52,622 nt of DNA from Paratissierella segnis. GTDB lineage: Bacteria > Bacillota > Clostridia > Tissierellales > Tissierellaceae. Position numbers and translations under genes: made by a program. The stretch is taken from contig NZ_JACRTG010000002.1 in NCBI RefSeq assembly GCF_014385195.1, positions 1 through 52,622 on the forward strand. The letters run 5' to 3'. Shown here in pieces: positions 8,657 through 15,769 of the stretch (position 1 is its first letter; every line of letters starts with the position of its first letter). The notes beneath the pieces were generated by a model that made no database searches, was not told the DNA's origin, and saw only the letters and a list, made by a program, of their open reading frames with translations.

Positions 8657-8701
8657 AATTCACGATTTCAATTCACAATTCACAGTTCACAATTCACAAT
8701 T
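8657..8701. repeat. Heptanucleotide repeat AATTCAC/AGTTCAC
   Basis: On the plus strand: AATTCAC (8657), a degenerate unit, then four in-phase units AATTCAC, AATTCAC, AGTTCAC, AATTCAC (8670-8697). It is the reverse complement of the heptad at 587-634, so the same repeat family occurs twice about 8 kb apart. It lies immediately upstream of the ribosome site of the S4 gene. Confidence 0.85.
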
Positions 8702-8776
8702 ATTAGGGTTGAGCTATAGGGTCTTAATCAGAAGATAATCTTTTATCTCTTCTCTTACCTAGATAAATTCCTTTAC

Positions 8777-8804
8777 CCTATTACCTATTACCTATTACCT
8801 ATTA
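8777..8804. repeat. Heptanucleotide repeat CCTATTA x4
   Basis: Four perfect tandem copies of the 7-mer CCTATTA, unrelated in sequence to the neighbouring AATTCAC repeat but with the same period. It lies in the 234-base gap between the S4 gene and dnaN, which holds no gene that I can see. Confidence 0.9.
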
Positions 8805-8875
8805 AAAAATTATCCATTGTCTTAGTCAATTGTCAAATCTTTTATTATTATTTACGATTTCTTTCACTATTTTAT

Positions 8876-9982
8876 TTAAAAGTCTTCTTGAGCTAATCTA
8901 ACAGGCAAGACCAAATAAGTATAACTATCATCCTCTACACCATTTATAATACAAGGATTTAAGCTACCCATGAGATTGAGCTGAATTTCCTCCGAATCCA
9001 TAATCTTGATTCCTTCCAATATATATCTGGAATTAAATGCTATATTTAAGTCTTCCCCATCTTTATTAGATAATACTCTTTCCATTACATCTCCGACTTC
9101 AGAATTGGATTTTATAATTATATTATCATCAATTATACTTAATTTGATTAAATTTGCTTTTTCCTCTCTTGCAAGCAATGAAGCTCTTTCTAATGCATTT
9201 TGAAAGTCTTTTTTATTTACGATTACTTTAGTTTTATGATCGTCTCTTATAATATCCTTATAATTAAAAAATTGACCTTCTAAAAGTCTTGAATATATTA
9301 TAGTATCTCCTAAATTGAATAAAACGTGACCCGGTGCTGCACTTAATATAACATCTTCTTCTGTGTCTTCAAGTATTTTATTTATTTCATTAAGTATCCT
9401 ACCAGGAATGATAATTTTTAAATCTATATTATAATCAGTATTTAGTTTCATCAATGCTAATCTATACCCATCTAATGAAACAAAGGAAATATTGTTGTTT
9501 TCAATTTCAACCAATACACCTGATAATGTAGGTCTTGTTTCGTCTTGAGAAGTTGCAAATACAGTCTGTCGTATAGCATTTTTTAATGATTCCACTGATA
9601 ATTTTAAATTTTCTTTTTGTAAGATTATTGGCAAATCGGGATAATCCACTGCATAATTACCTAATATGTTAAATTCAGAATTTTCACATTTTATGTTTAT
9701 CTTATTATCTTTAACTTCAACTTCAATAATTGAATCAGGTAATTTTTTTATAATATCTCCGAATATTCTTGAATTTGCAACAATGGAACCTTCTTCTTTC
9801 ACTTCTGCATCCAAAAACGTTTCAATACTTATCTCCAAATCTGTAGAAGTTAACTTTAATTTATCATTTAATGTTTCAATTAATATTCCGTCAAGTATTT
9901 GTATAGTTGTTCTAGACGATATGCCTTTTTGTACAATGTTAATGTGTTTAGATAAATCCTTTTGTTTTACTTTAAATTTCAT
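8876..9982 (-). CDS. dnaN: DNA polymerase III sliding clamp (beta subunit)
   Basis: 368 residues, the usual length. It starts MKFKVKQKDLSKHINIVQKGISSRTT and ends with LVLPVRL, the conserved C-terminus lining the clamp's hydrophobic partner-binding cleft. The homodimeric ring tethers polymerase III to DNA. The ATG at 9982 is chosen because GGAGG lies 7-11 bases upstream. A longer in-frame start at 10045 would add a run of six tyrosines, which is simply the DnaA-trio repeat of the origin read as codons. It lies downstream of dnaA across the origin unwinding site. Confidence 0.97.
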   Translation of the reverse strand: MKFKVKQKDLSKHINIVQKGISSRTTIQILDGILIETLNDKLKLTSTDLEISIETFLDAEVKEEGSIVANSRIFGDIIKKLPDSIIEVEVKDNKINIKCENSEFNILGNYAVDYPDLPIILQKENLKLSVESLKNAIRQTVFATSQDETRPTLSGVLVEIENNNISFVSLDGYRLALMKLNTDYNIDLKIIIPGRILNEINKILEDTEEDVILSAAPGHVLFNLGDTIIYSRLLEGQFFNYKDIIRDDHKTKVIVNKKDFQNALERASLLAREEKANLIKLSIIDDNIIIKSNSEVGDVMERVLSNKDGEDLNIAFNSRYILEGIKIMDSEEIQLNLMGSLNPCIINGVEDDSYTYLVLPVRLAQEDF

Positions 9983-10146
9983 ATAAATTTCCTCCTTAAT
10001 AGATATAGAAGAATTAAATAAATAGTAGTAATAGTAGTAGGGCATGTTATTATGTGGATAACCTAAAAATTACTTAAGATATTGAAACTTAATAACTTAA
10101 TAACATGTTAATAACATTTGTATAAAAAAACATTAATCCACAATTA
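9983..10146 (-). other. Origin unwinding region (DnaA box, DnaA-trios, AT-rich stretch)
   Basis: Read from dnaA towards dnaN: a DnaA-like box on the other strand (10134-10142, one mismatch), three copies of the 8-mer TTAATAAC on the plus strand (10089, 10097, 10108), a perfect DnaA box TTATCCACA (10061-10053), a short GC step GCC (10043-10041), six trinucleotides CTA/TTA (10040-10023) and an AT-rich stretch up to the dnaN ribosome site. This order matches the basal unwinding system of B. subtilis oriC, where DnaA filaments form on 3-base repeats next to a double-stranded box. Confidence 0.8.
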
Positions 10147-11484
10147 TTAATTTTCGCCCTTTATTTCTAAAATAATATCATCTATTTTTCTTTTTATATC
10201 TTCATTATTTGAGATATCTGTATTAATTTTTTCGCAAGCATGGATAACAGTGGTATGATCTCTTCCTCCGAACTCATCTCCTATTTTAGGTAAAGAAAGA
10301 TCCGTTAATTCTCTTGTTAAATACATTGCTATCTGTCTTGGATACGCAATGGCTCTGGTTCTTTTTTTTGAATTAAATTCTTCTAATTTAATCTTATAAT
10401 TTTTTGATACAACATTTTTAATTAAATCTACTGTAATTTCATGAGTTTTTTTTGAAGAAATTATATCTTTGAGTGCTTCTTCAGCTAATTCGATATTTGC
10501 TTCTCTGTTGGTTAAAGAAGAATAAGCAACGACTCTTATAAGCGCACCTTCTAATTCCCTAATATTTGATTGAATTTTTGAAGCTATATAGAGCATTACT
10601 TCATCTGATACTTCAATATTTTCTACATTAGCCTTTTTTCTGAGAATAGCAATTCTTGTCTCTAGATCCGGTGGTTGAATATCGGCTATAAGACCCCATT
10701 CAAATCTTGATCTTAATCGATCTTCCAGTGTTGGTATTTCTTTAGGAGGTCTATCACTTGAAATTATTATTTGTTTACTAGCTTCATATAAAGCATTGAA
10801 AGTATGGAAAAATTCCTCTTGTGTACCTTCTTTACCAGCTATAAATTGTATATCATCGATTAATAGTACATCAATATTTCTATATTTGTTTCGAAATTCC
10901 TCATTTCTATATTCACGGATTGAATTAATTAGTTCATTAGTGAATTTTTCAGAAGATACATAAACCACTTTTGAATTTGGGTTCTGACTTAATATGTAAT
11001 GACCTATTGCATGCATTAAGTGAGTTTTTCCTAATCCTACACCACCGTAGATAAAAAGAGGATTATAAGCTTGCGCAGGAGCTTCAGCTACTGCAAGAGA
11101 TGCCGCATGCGCGAACCTATTGCTATTTCCGATAACAAATGTATCAAATATATATTTTGGATTAAGTTGGGATCTTTGATTGTAATCTTGTGTTTCATGA
11201 TTTACACCTTGTCCTACATTAAAGATATTTTCTTCTCCGGGTATGATAAATTCTACAGAATAATCAACTTTGGTGGCATGTTCTATAGCATTTTTTATTA
11301 AATTTAGATATCTTCCTTGTAAGATTCCTCTTGTAAAATCATTAGGGGCTCCTAAAATTATCTTATCTGACGAAATGGAAATGGGTTCAATAGTTTTTAA
11401 CCATGTATTGAAGCTAACTTCAGATAAATCTTCCTTAATTATATTTAGGACATCCTCCCATATATCTTCCAAATTAGATGTCAT
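10147..11484 (-). CDS. dnaA: Chromosomal replication initiator protein DnaA
   Basis: 445 residues. Domain I at the N-terminus (DIWEDVLNIIKEDLSEVSFNTW), then the AAA+ domain with Walker A GGVGLGKTH near residue 147 and Walker B LLIDDIQF near 205, and the domain IV helix-turn-helix GGRDHTTVIHA near 406 that reads TTATCCACA boxes. ATP-DnaA opens the origin. Start ATG has GGAGG about 9 bases upstream. Its promoter region contains two TTATCAACA boxes, so autoregulation is likely. Confidence 0.99.
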   Translation of the reverse strand: MTSNLEDIWEDVLNIIKEDLSEVSFNTWLKTIEPISISSDKIILGAPNDFTRGILQGRYLNLIKNAIEHATKVDYSVEFIIPGEENIFNVGQGVNHETQDYNQRSQLNPKYIFDTFVIGNSNRFAHAASLAVAEAPAQAYNPLFIYGGVGLGKTHLMHAIGHYILSQNPNSKVVYVSSEKFTNELINSIREYRNEEFRNKYRNIDVLLIDDIQFIAGKEGTQEEFFHTFNALYEASKQIIISSDRPPKEIPTLEDRLRSRFEWGLIADIQPPDLETRIAILRKKANVENIEVSDEVMLYIASKIQSNIRELEGALIRVVAYSSLTNREANIELAEEALKDIISSKKTHEITVDLIKNVVSKNYKIKLEEFNSKKRTRAIAYPRQIAMYLTRELTDLSLPKIGDEFGGRDHTTVIHACEKINTDISNNEDIKRKIDDIILEIKGEN

Positions 11485-11547
11485 AAATTAACCTCCTTTT
11501 GAAAATTTGAAAAGATTTAATAATTATCAACATATTTATCAACAAAA

Positions 11548-11575
11548 TTTATAAGTTTTTATAATAATATTGCAA
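11548..11575 (-). promoter_or_regulatory. Candidate dnaA promoter
   Basis: Minus strand TTGCAA (11575-11570), 16-base spacer, TATAAA (11553-11548). The two TTATCAACA boxes lie just downstream of the -10, a position from which DnaA could repress its own gene. Confidence 0.45.
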
Positions 11576-11900
11576 TAATTAAAATAAATAATTTGTGAAT
11601 AAATATGTTATTATATTGTTAATTAGATGAAAAAATGTTTAAGTATAAATGTAGTCCACATATATTAAAAAAGGAAAATGTGGACAAAAACTTAAACAAA
11701 ACCAAATAAATACTAATAACTGCGGTAATATTCAGAAGTTATACACACCTTATCCACAGTTTGTGTATAACTTTATGAATTTAACAACATATTAACATCT
11801 TATTTAATAATATCAAAAGTTCAATTGTTATTCAATAAAATTATCCACAAGTATATAAAGTTGTTGATATCTATTTTGTGTAACTAGGTAATTTAAATTC

Positions 11901-11929
11901 TTGACATAACTATTTGTAATAAATATAAT
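11901..11929 (+). promoter_or_regulatory. rpmH operon promoter
   Basis: Perfect consensus TTGACA (11901-11906), 17-base spacer, TATAAT (11924-11929), about 90 bases upstream of rpmH. Confidence 0.85.
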
Positions 11930-12020
11930 CAATAGTAGTCTTATAATTTATTTTTTATTTTATTTGAGCAAAACTCTATATTTTTATATAGGTCCCATTT
12001 TAAGGAGGTGTACTGATATA

Positions 12021-12155
12021 ATGAAAAGAACTTATCAACCAAAGAAAAGACAAAGAAGTAGAGAACATGGATTTAGAAAGAGAATGAAAACTAGGTCAGG
12101 TAGAAATATTATAAAGATGAGAAGACAAAAAGGTAGAAAAAGATTGACAGCATAA
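12021..12155 (+). CDS. rpmH: 50S ribosomal protein L34
   Basis: 44 residues, starting MKRTYQPKKRQRSREHGFRKRM, the standard highly basic L34. The ATG at 12021 follows AAGGAGGTG by about 11 bases; upstream in-frame starts lack this. It is first in the rpmH-rnpA-yidD-yidC-jag cluster that flanks the origin in most bacteria. Confidence 0.98.
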   Translation: MKRTYQPKKRQRSREHGFRKRMKTRSGRNIIKMRRQKGRKRLTA

Positions 12156-12176
12156 GGCCGCTAAAGAGGTGGCCTT
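12154..12176 (+). terminator. Hairpin after rpmH (attenuator or weak terminator)
   Basis: AAGGCCGC (12154-12161) pairs with GTGGCCTT (12169-12176) with one G-U pair, followed by only a short T run. It begins at the rpmH stop codon. It probably attenuates read-through into rnpA, which would fit the far higher need for L34 than for RnpA. Confidence 0.55.
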
Positions 12177-12208
12177 TTAATTAAGGTTCATAATTTTAAG
12201 GAGTAACA

Positions 12209-12547
12209 ATGGATAAAAAGTATAGATTAAGGAAAAATATAGAGTTTAAGCGTGTGTACAATAAAGGAAAAAATTACTGGAATGGAGATTTAACTTTATA
12301 TGTAAAAAAAAATGGATTGAGAGAAACAAGATTAGGTATAACAATTACTAAAAAAATAGGGAACGCTGTTGTTAGAAATAAAATTAGAAGAAGAATAAAA
12401 GAGATATATAGACTCAATCATCATCGAGTTAAAAATGGTTATGATTTAATTTTTATACCCAAAAAGAACGTAGTAGGCTTATCTTATAAAGAATTAGAAA
12501 AATCGTTAATTCATGTATTAAGGATGTCTGGAGTTCTAAGGAGATAG
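12209..12547 (+). CDS. rnpA: Ribonuclease P protein component
   Basis: 112 residues. The family signature RNKIRRRIKEIYR (RNR motif) lies near residues 61-73 and the N-terminus MDKKYRLRKNIEFKRVYNKG is typical. RnpA helps the catalytic RNase P RNA bind pre-tRNA and mature its 5' end. AAGGAG lies upstream of the ATG. The gene overlaps nothing and is followed 8 bases later by yidD. Confidence 0.97.
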   Translation: MDKKYRLRKNIEFKRVYNKGKNYWNGDLTLYVKKNGLRETRLGITITKKIGNAVVRNKIRRRIKEIYRLNHHRVKNGYDLIFIPKKNVVGLSYKELEKSLIHVLRMSGVLRR

Positions 12548-12555
12548 ATATATTG

Positions 12556-12771
12556 ATGACGAAGATATCAATATTTTTAATAAGGTTTTACCAAAATTAC
12601 ATTTCAAAGTATTTATTACCAGGAAAAAAATGCAGATTTTATCCAACATGCTCCGAGTATTCATTGCAAGCATATACTAAGTATGGATTTATGAAGGGAA
12701 CTTATTTAACAATAAGAAGAATTTTAAAATGTCATCCATTTCATGAGGGAGGATATGATCCGCTTAAATAA
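12556..12771 (+). CDS. yidD: Membrane protein insertion efficiency factor YidD
   Basis: 71 residues with the family motif CRFYPTCSEYSLQAYTKYG and CHPFHEGGYDPL. It is a small membrane-associated protein thought to help YidC-dependent insertion. The ATG at 12556 is given; a TTG at 12553 is equally possible because the GGAG at 12540-12543 lies 9 bases before the TTG and 12 before the ATG. The ribosome site overlaps the end of rnpA, indicating coupling. Confidence 0.93.
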   Translation: MTKISIFLIRFYQNYISKYLLPGKKCRFYPTCSEYSLQAYTKYGFMKGTYLTIRRILKCHPFHEGGYDPLK

Positions 12772-12788
12772 TTATAGGGGGTTACTAA

Positions 12789-13499
12789 ATGAGAAATTTT
12801 TTGGGAACTTTGATGGGGTCGATATTGAGAGTTGTTTATAATATTGTATCGGGAATTGGTACTGAGCCGACCCATGTTTCATATTATGCGATAGCAGTTA
12901 TTATAACTAGTATTATATTCAAATTATTGTTGCTACCAATAAATATAAATCAGTCAAAATCTAGTAAAAAGATGAATGAAATACAACCTAAACTTAAGGA
13001 GATTCAAACTAAATATAAAAATGACCCTCAAACTATGCAGGTAAAAATGCAGCAATTATATAAAGATAATAATTATAATCCGGCATCCGGATGCTTGGTT
13101 TTATTGATTCAATTTCCAATTATACTTGCTTTTTTTGCTGTATTTAGAGAGCCTGCTAAATATGCTTTTACCGAACCGGGATTTTATGAAGCAATGAATA
13201 AATCCTTCCTATGGATTGCAAATTTAGAAAATTCGGATCCATATCTATGGGGTATGCCATTATTAGCAGCTTTAACTACTTATTTGCAGACTAAAACAAT
13301 GCCCACGGCACAAAATGTAGATCCTCAAACTCAAGCTACTCAAAAAACTATGAATTATTTTTTACCAGTTATGATTTTCATATCAGCTAGAAGTTTTGCT
13401 GCTGGTTTGGCACTTTATTGGATAATAAGTAATCTATTCACAATAGTTCAACAACTGATAACTAATAGGTCCTTATCTAAAGTTAAGGAGGAAAAATAA
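12789..13499 (+). CDS. yidC: Membrane protein insertase YidC/SpoIIIJ/OxaI family
   Basis: 236 residues, the short Gram-positive form without the large periplasmic domain. The first hydrophobic segment includes YYAIAVIITSIIFKLLLLP. Then comes the cytoplasmic hairpin (QPKLKEIQTKYKNDPQTMQ), then further membrane segments including CLVLLIQFPIILAFFAVFREP and ALYWIISNLFTIVQQ. No lipobox cysteine is visible at the N-terminus, unlike many Gram-positive YidC proteins. It inserts and folds membrane proteins with or without Sec. GGGGG lies upstream, and the stop codon abuts the jag start. Confidence 0.95.
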   Translation: MRNFLGTLMGSILRVVYNIVSGIGTEPTHVSYYAIAVIITSIIFKLLLLPININQSKSSKKMNEIQPKLKEIQTKYKNDPQTMQVKMQQLYKDNNYNPASGCLVLLIQFPIILAFFAVFREPAKYAFTEPGFYEAMNKSFLWIANLENSDPYLWGMPLLAALTTYLQTKTMPTAQNVDPQTQATQKTMNYFLPVMIFISARSFAAGLALYWIISNLFTIVQQLITNRSLSKVKEEK

Positions 13500-14126
13500 A
13501 TGAAAGAAGTAACAAAGTCATCTAAAACTGTTGAAGATGCCATAAAAGAAGCATTAATTGAATTAGATGCAAAAGAAGAAGATATTGAGATAGAAATATT
13601 GGAAGAGCCTAGTAAGGGATTATTTGGGTTGATAGGAACAAAAGAGGCAAAAGTTAAGGTTACCTTAATAAATGATTTGGAAGAAATAGCTAATAAATTT
13701 TTAAGTAAAGTAATTAGTTTAATGGGCATAAATGCTACCAACCATATTGAGAAACAAGGCGATATATTGAAGATAGAAATAACAGATATAGATCCGTTGG
13801 ATATGGGGATTTTAATTGGTAAAAGAGGAAATACATTGGATTCGATACAATACTTATTAAATCTGGCAGTAAATAAAAACAGACCAAACTATATGAAAGT
13901 TATAGTTGATACAGAAGGATATAGAGCAAAAAGGGAAGAAACGCTGATCAGACTTGCTAATAAAATGGCAGAAAAAGTTAAATATAGTAGAAGACCCATA
14001 AAATTAGAACCTATGAATCCTTATGAAAGAAGGGTTATCCATTCAACTCTTCAAAATTTCCCGGGAGTAGTAACATATAGCGAAGGGGAAGAACCCTATA
14101 GAAGAGTTGTAATTACATCTAAATAG
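13500..14126 (+). CDS. jag: RNA-binding protein Jag/KhpB
   Basis: 208 residues. Order: Jag_N domain (residues about 1-50, with EILEEPSKGLFGLIGTKEAKV), KH domain containing LIGKRGNTLDSIQYLLNLAV (about 95-115), and the R3H domain ending EGEEPYRRVVITSK. KhpB works with KhpA as an RNA chaperone and affects cell division in related bacteria. The ATG directly follows the yidC stop, and its ribosome site AAGGAGG lies inside yidC, so the two are translationally coupled. Confidence 0.95.
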   Translation: MKEVTKSSKTVEDAIKEALIELDAKEEDIEIEILEEPSKGLFGLIGTKEAKVKVTLINDLEEIANKFLSKVISLMGINATNHIEKQGDILKIEITDIDPLDMGILIGKRGNTLDSIQYLLNLAVNKNRPNYMKVIVDTEGYRAKREETLIRLANKMAEKVKYSRRPIKLEPMNPYERRVIHSTLQNFPGVVTYSEGEEPYRRVVITSK

Positions 14127-14138
14127 TGTTAAAATAAG

Positions 14139-14174
14139 AGCCCAAGTATTTCAATAGAAATAAGTGGGCTTTTT
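14139..14174 (+). terminator. Rho-independent terminator after jag
   Basis: AGCCCA... pairs with ...TGGGCT across a long, nearly continuous stem with a small AATA loop, followed by TTTTT. It ends the rpmH-jag unit before mnmE. Confidence 0.9.
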
Positions 14175-14192
14175 ATAAATTCTCAAGTGAAA

Positions 14193-14221
14193 TTGACAAT
14201 TTATCATATGGATTTTAAAAT
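14193..14221 (+). promoter_or_regulatory. Candidate mnmE operon promoter
   Basis: TTGACA (14193-14198), 17-base spacer, TAAAAT (14216-14221), about 115 bases upstream of mnmE and just after the jag terminator. Confidence 0.65.
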
Positions 14222-14335
14222 ATCATAAAATGTTTTTTAAAATAGAAAAATTTATGTAAAATATATTATAATTTATATATGATTATAATCTTTAAGATAT
14301 AGATAATAATTTTAAAGTGTAACGAGGTGAAGCAT

Positions 14336-15706
14336 ATGTCTGATACTATAGCGGCTATTTCAACTGCAATAGGTGAGTCAGGAATTGGAATTGTAAGGAT
14401 GAGCGGTAAGAATGCGCTAAATATAGCAAGAGGTAAATTTGTAAGTATTAAAGGAGATAATTTCAAAATTGAAAATAGAAAATTGTCATACGGTCATATA
14501 GTAGACAATGATCATATTATTGATGAGGTCTTGATTTCTTTTATGAAGGAACCTTATACTTATACAAGAGAAAATATGGTTGAAATATATTGCCACGGAG
14601 GGATAATCCCTGTAAAGAAAATATTGGAACTATTATTAAATTCAGGAGCAAGATTGGCTGAAGCAGGAGAGTTTACTAAAAGAGCTTTTCTAAATGGAAG
14701 GCTTGATTTGTCTCAAGCTGAAGCGGTAATAGATATGATTAAATCCAAGACGGATAAGAGCTTTGAAGTATCCTTAAATCAATTGGAGGGAAGTTTATCA
14801 AATAAGATTAATGAAATTAGAGATTTACTATTATCGATGATAGCTCATATAGAAGTATCAATAGATTATCCCGAGGAGGATATTGAGGAGATAACATATG
14901 AGGATCTGGAGAAGGACTCTAATATTGTGAAGGAGAAAATCAAAGCATTATTGTCAACTGCCGATAGAGGAAAAATTCTTAGAGATGGTTTAAATACTGT
15001 AATTTTAGGCAAACCAAACGTAGGAAAATCTTCATTATTAAATGCAATATTGAGAGAGAACAGAGCTATAGTGACGGATATACCCGGAACTACTAGGGAT
15101 ATCATCGAGGAATATGTCAATATAGATGGTATACCTTTAAAAGTTGTAGATACTGCAGGGATTAGAGATACGGATAATTTGGTTGAAAAAATAGGTGTAG
15201 ATAAAGCCAAGAGCATAGTGGAGGATGCAGATCTAATTATTGCAATTTTTGATGTATCCACCGAGTTGTCTGATGAAGATATTGAGATAATTGATTTAAT
15301 CAAAGATAAAAAGACAATTATATTATTGAATAAAACGGACTTGCAAAGTTTATATGATAAGGATTACTTTAAGAAATACATTAAGAATATGCATATTATA
15401 TCTACGTCGATTACAAATGGAATTGGGTTGGATATTTTAGAGGATAGCATTAGAGATATGTTTTATAGCGGTGAATTCAATATAAAGTCTGATGCTATAG
15501 TTACTAATTTAAGACACAAAAATCAGTTAGAAAAAGCTTTGAAGAATATTGAAAGTGTATTGAACGACTTAAAGGCACAGGTTCCTCTAGATTGCTTGGA
15601 AGTGGATTTAAAGAATTGTTGGGAAAATTTGGGAGAAATCTCCGGAGACTCGGTTGGAGAAGATATTCTGGACAGGATATTCTCCGAGTTTTGTATAGGA
15701 AAATAG
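14336..15706 (+). CDS. mnmE: tRNA uridine-5-carboxymethylaminomethyl modification GTPase MnmE
   Basis: 456 residues. N-terminal tetrahydrofolate-binding domain (DTIAAISTAIGESGIGIVRMSG), helical domain, and inserted G domain with GKPNVGKSSLLNA (G1), DIPGTTRD (G2), DTAGIRDT (G3) and NKTD (G4). The C-terminus CIGK carries the conserved catalytic cysteine motif. With MnmG it forms the cmnm5U34 wobble modification on tRNAs. The ATG at 14336 is chosen; an in-frame GTG three codons earlier overlaps the ribosome site GAGGTG. Confidence 0.97.
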   Translation: MSDTIAAISTAIGESGIGIVRMSGKNALNIARGKFVSIKGDNFKIENRKLSYGHIVDNDHIIDEVLISFMKEPYTYTRENMVEIYCHGGIIPVKKILELLLNSGARLAEAGEFTKRAFLNGRLDLSQAEAVIDMIKSKTDKSFEVSLNQLEGSLSNKINEIRDLLLSMIAHIEVSIDYPEEDIEEITYEDLEKDSNIVKEKIKALLSTADRGKILRDGLNTVILGKPNVGKSSLLNAILRENRAIVTDIPGTTRDIIEEYVNIDGIPLKVVDTAGIRDTDNLVEKIGVDKAKSIVEDADLIIAIFDVSTELSDEDIEIIDLIKDKKTIILLNKTDLQSLYDKDYFKKYIKNMHIISTSITNGIGLDILEDSIRDMFYSGEFNIKSDAIVTNLRHKNQLEKALKNIESVLNDLKAQVPLDCLEVDLKNCWENLGEISGDSVGEDILDRIFSEFCIGK

Positions 15707-15769
15707 TAAGTAGTTGTTAGTGAAGCATTGCAATTGAAGTTGAAATTGAATTAGAAAAGGTGAAATAAA

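Larger units (their letters stand above)
11485..12020. other. oriC: DnaA-box cluster between dnaA and rpmH
   Basis: A 536-base gene-free, AT-rich stretch. DnaA boxes: TTATCAACA at 11524-11532 and 11536-11544 (one mismatch each), TTGTCCACA on the minus strand at 11679-11687, a dense trio TTATACACA (11739-11747), TTATCCACA (11750-11758) and minus-strand TTATACACA (11763-11771), and TTATCCACA at 11841-11849. Gene orientation flips here. Together with the dnaA-dnaN boxes this makes a bipartite origin. Confidence 0.9.

Noticed and set aside
587..8804. Short tandem repeats considered as CRISPR
   Set aside because: Units are 7 bases with no spacers, and no cas genes are present anywhere in the window.
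9983..10045. N-terminal extension of DnaN with six consecutive tyrosines
   Set aside because: The strong ribosome site lies before the ATG at 9982, DnaN homologues begin there, and the tyrosine codons are the DnaA-trio repeat of the origin.
14056..14069. ATTTCCCGGGAGTA, close to the Noc binding site ATTTCCCGGGAAAT
   Set aside because: It matches 11-12 of 14 bases but lies in conserved jag codons (FPG); a single imperfect site is not enough evidence.
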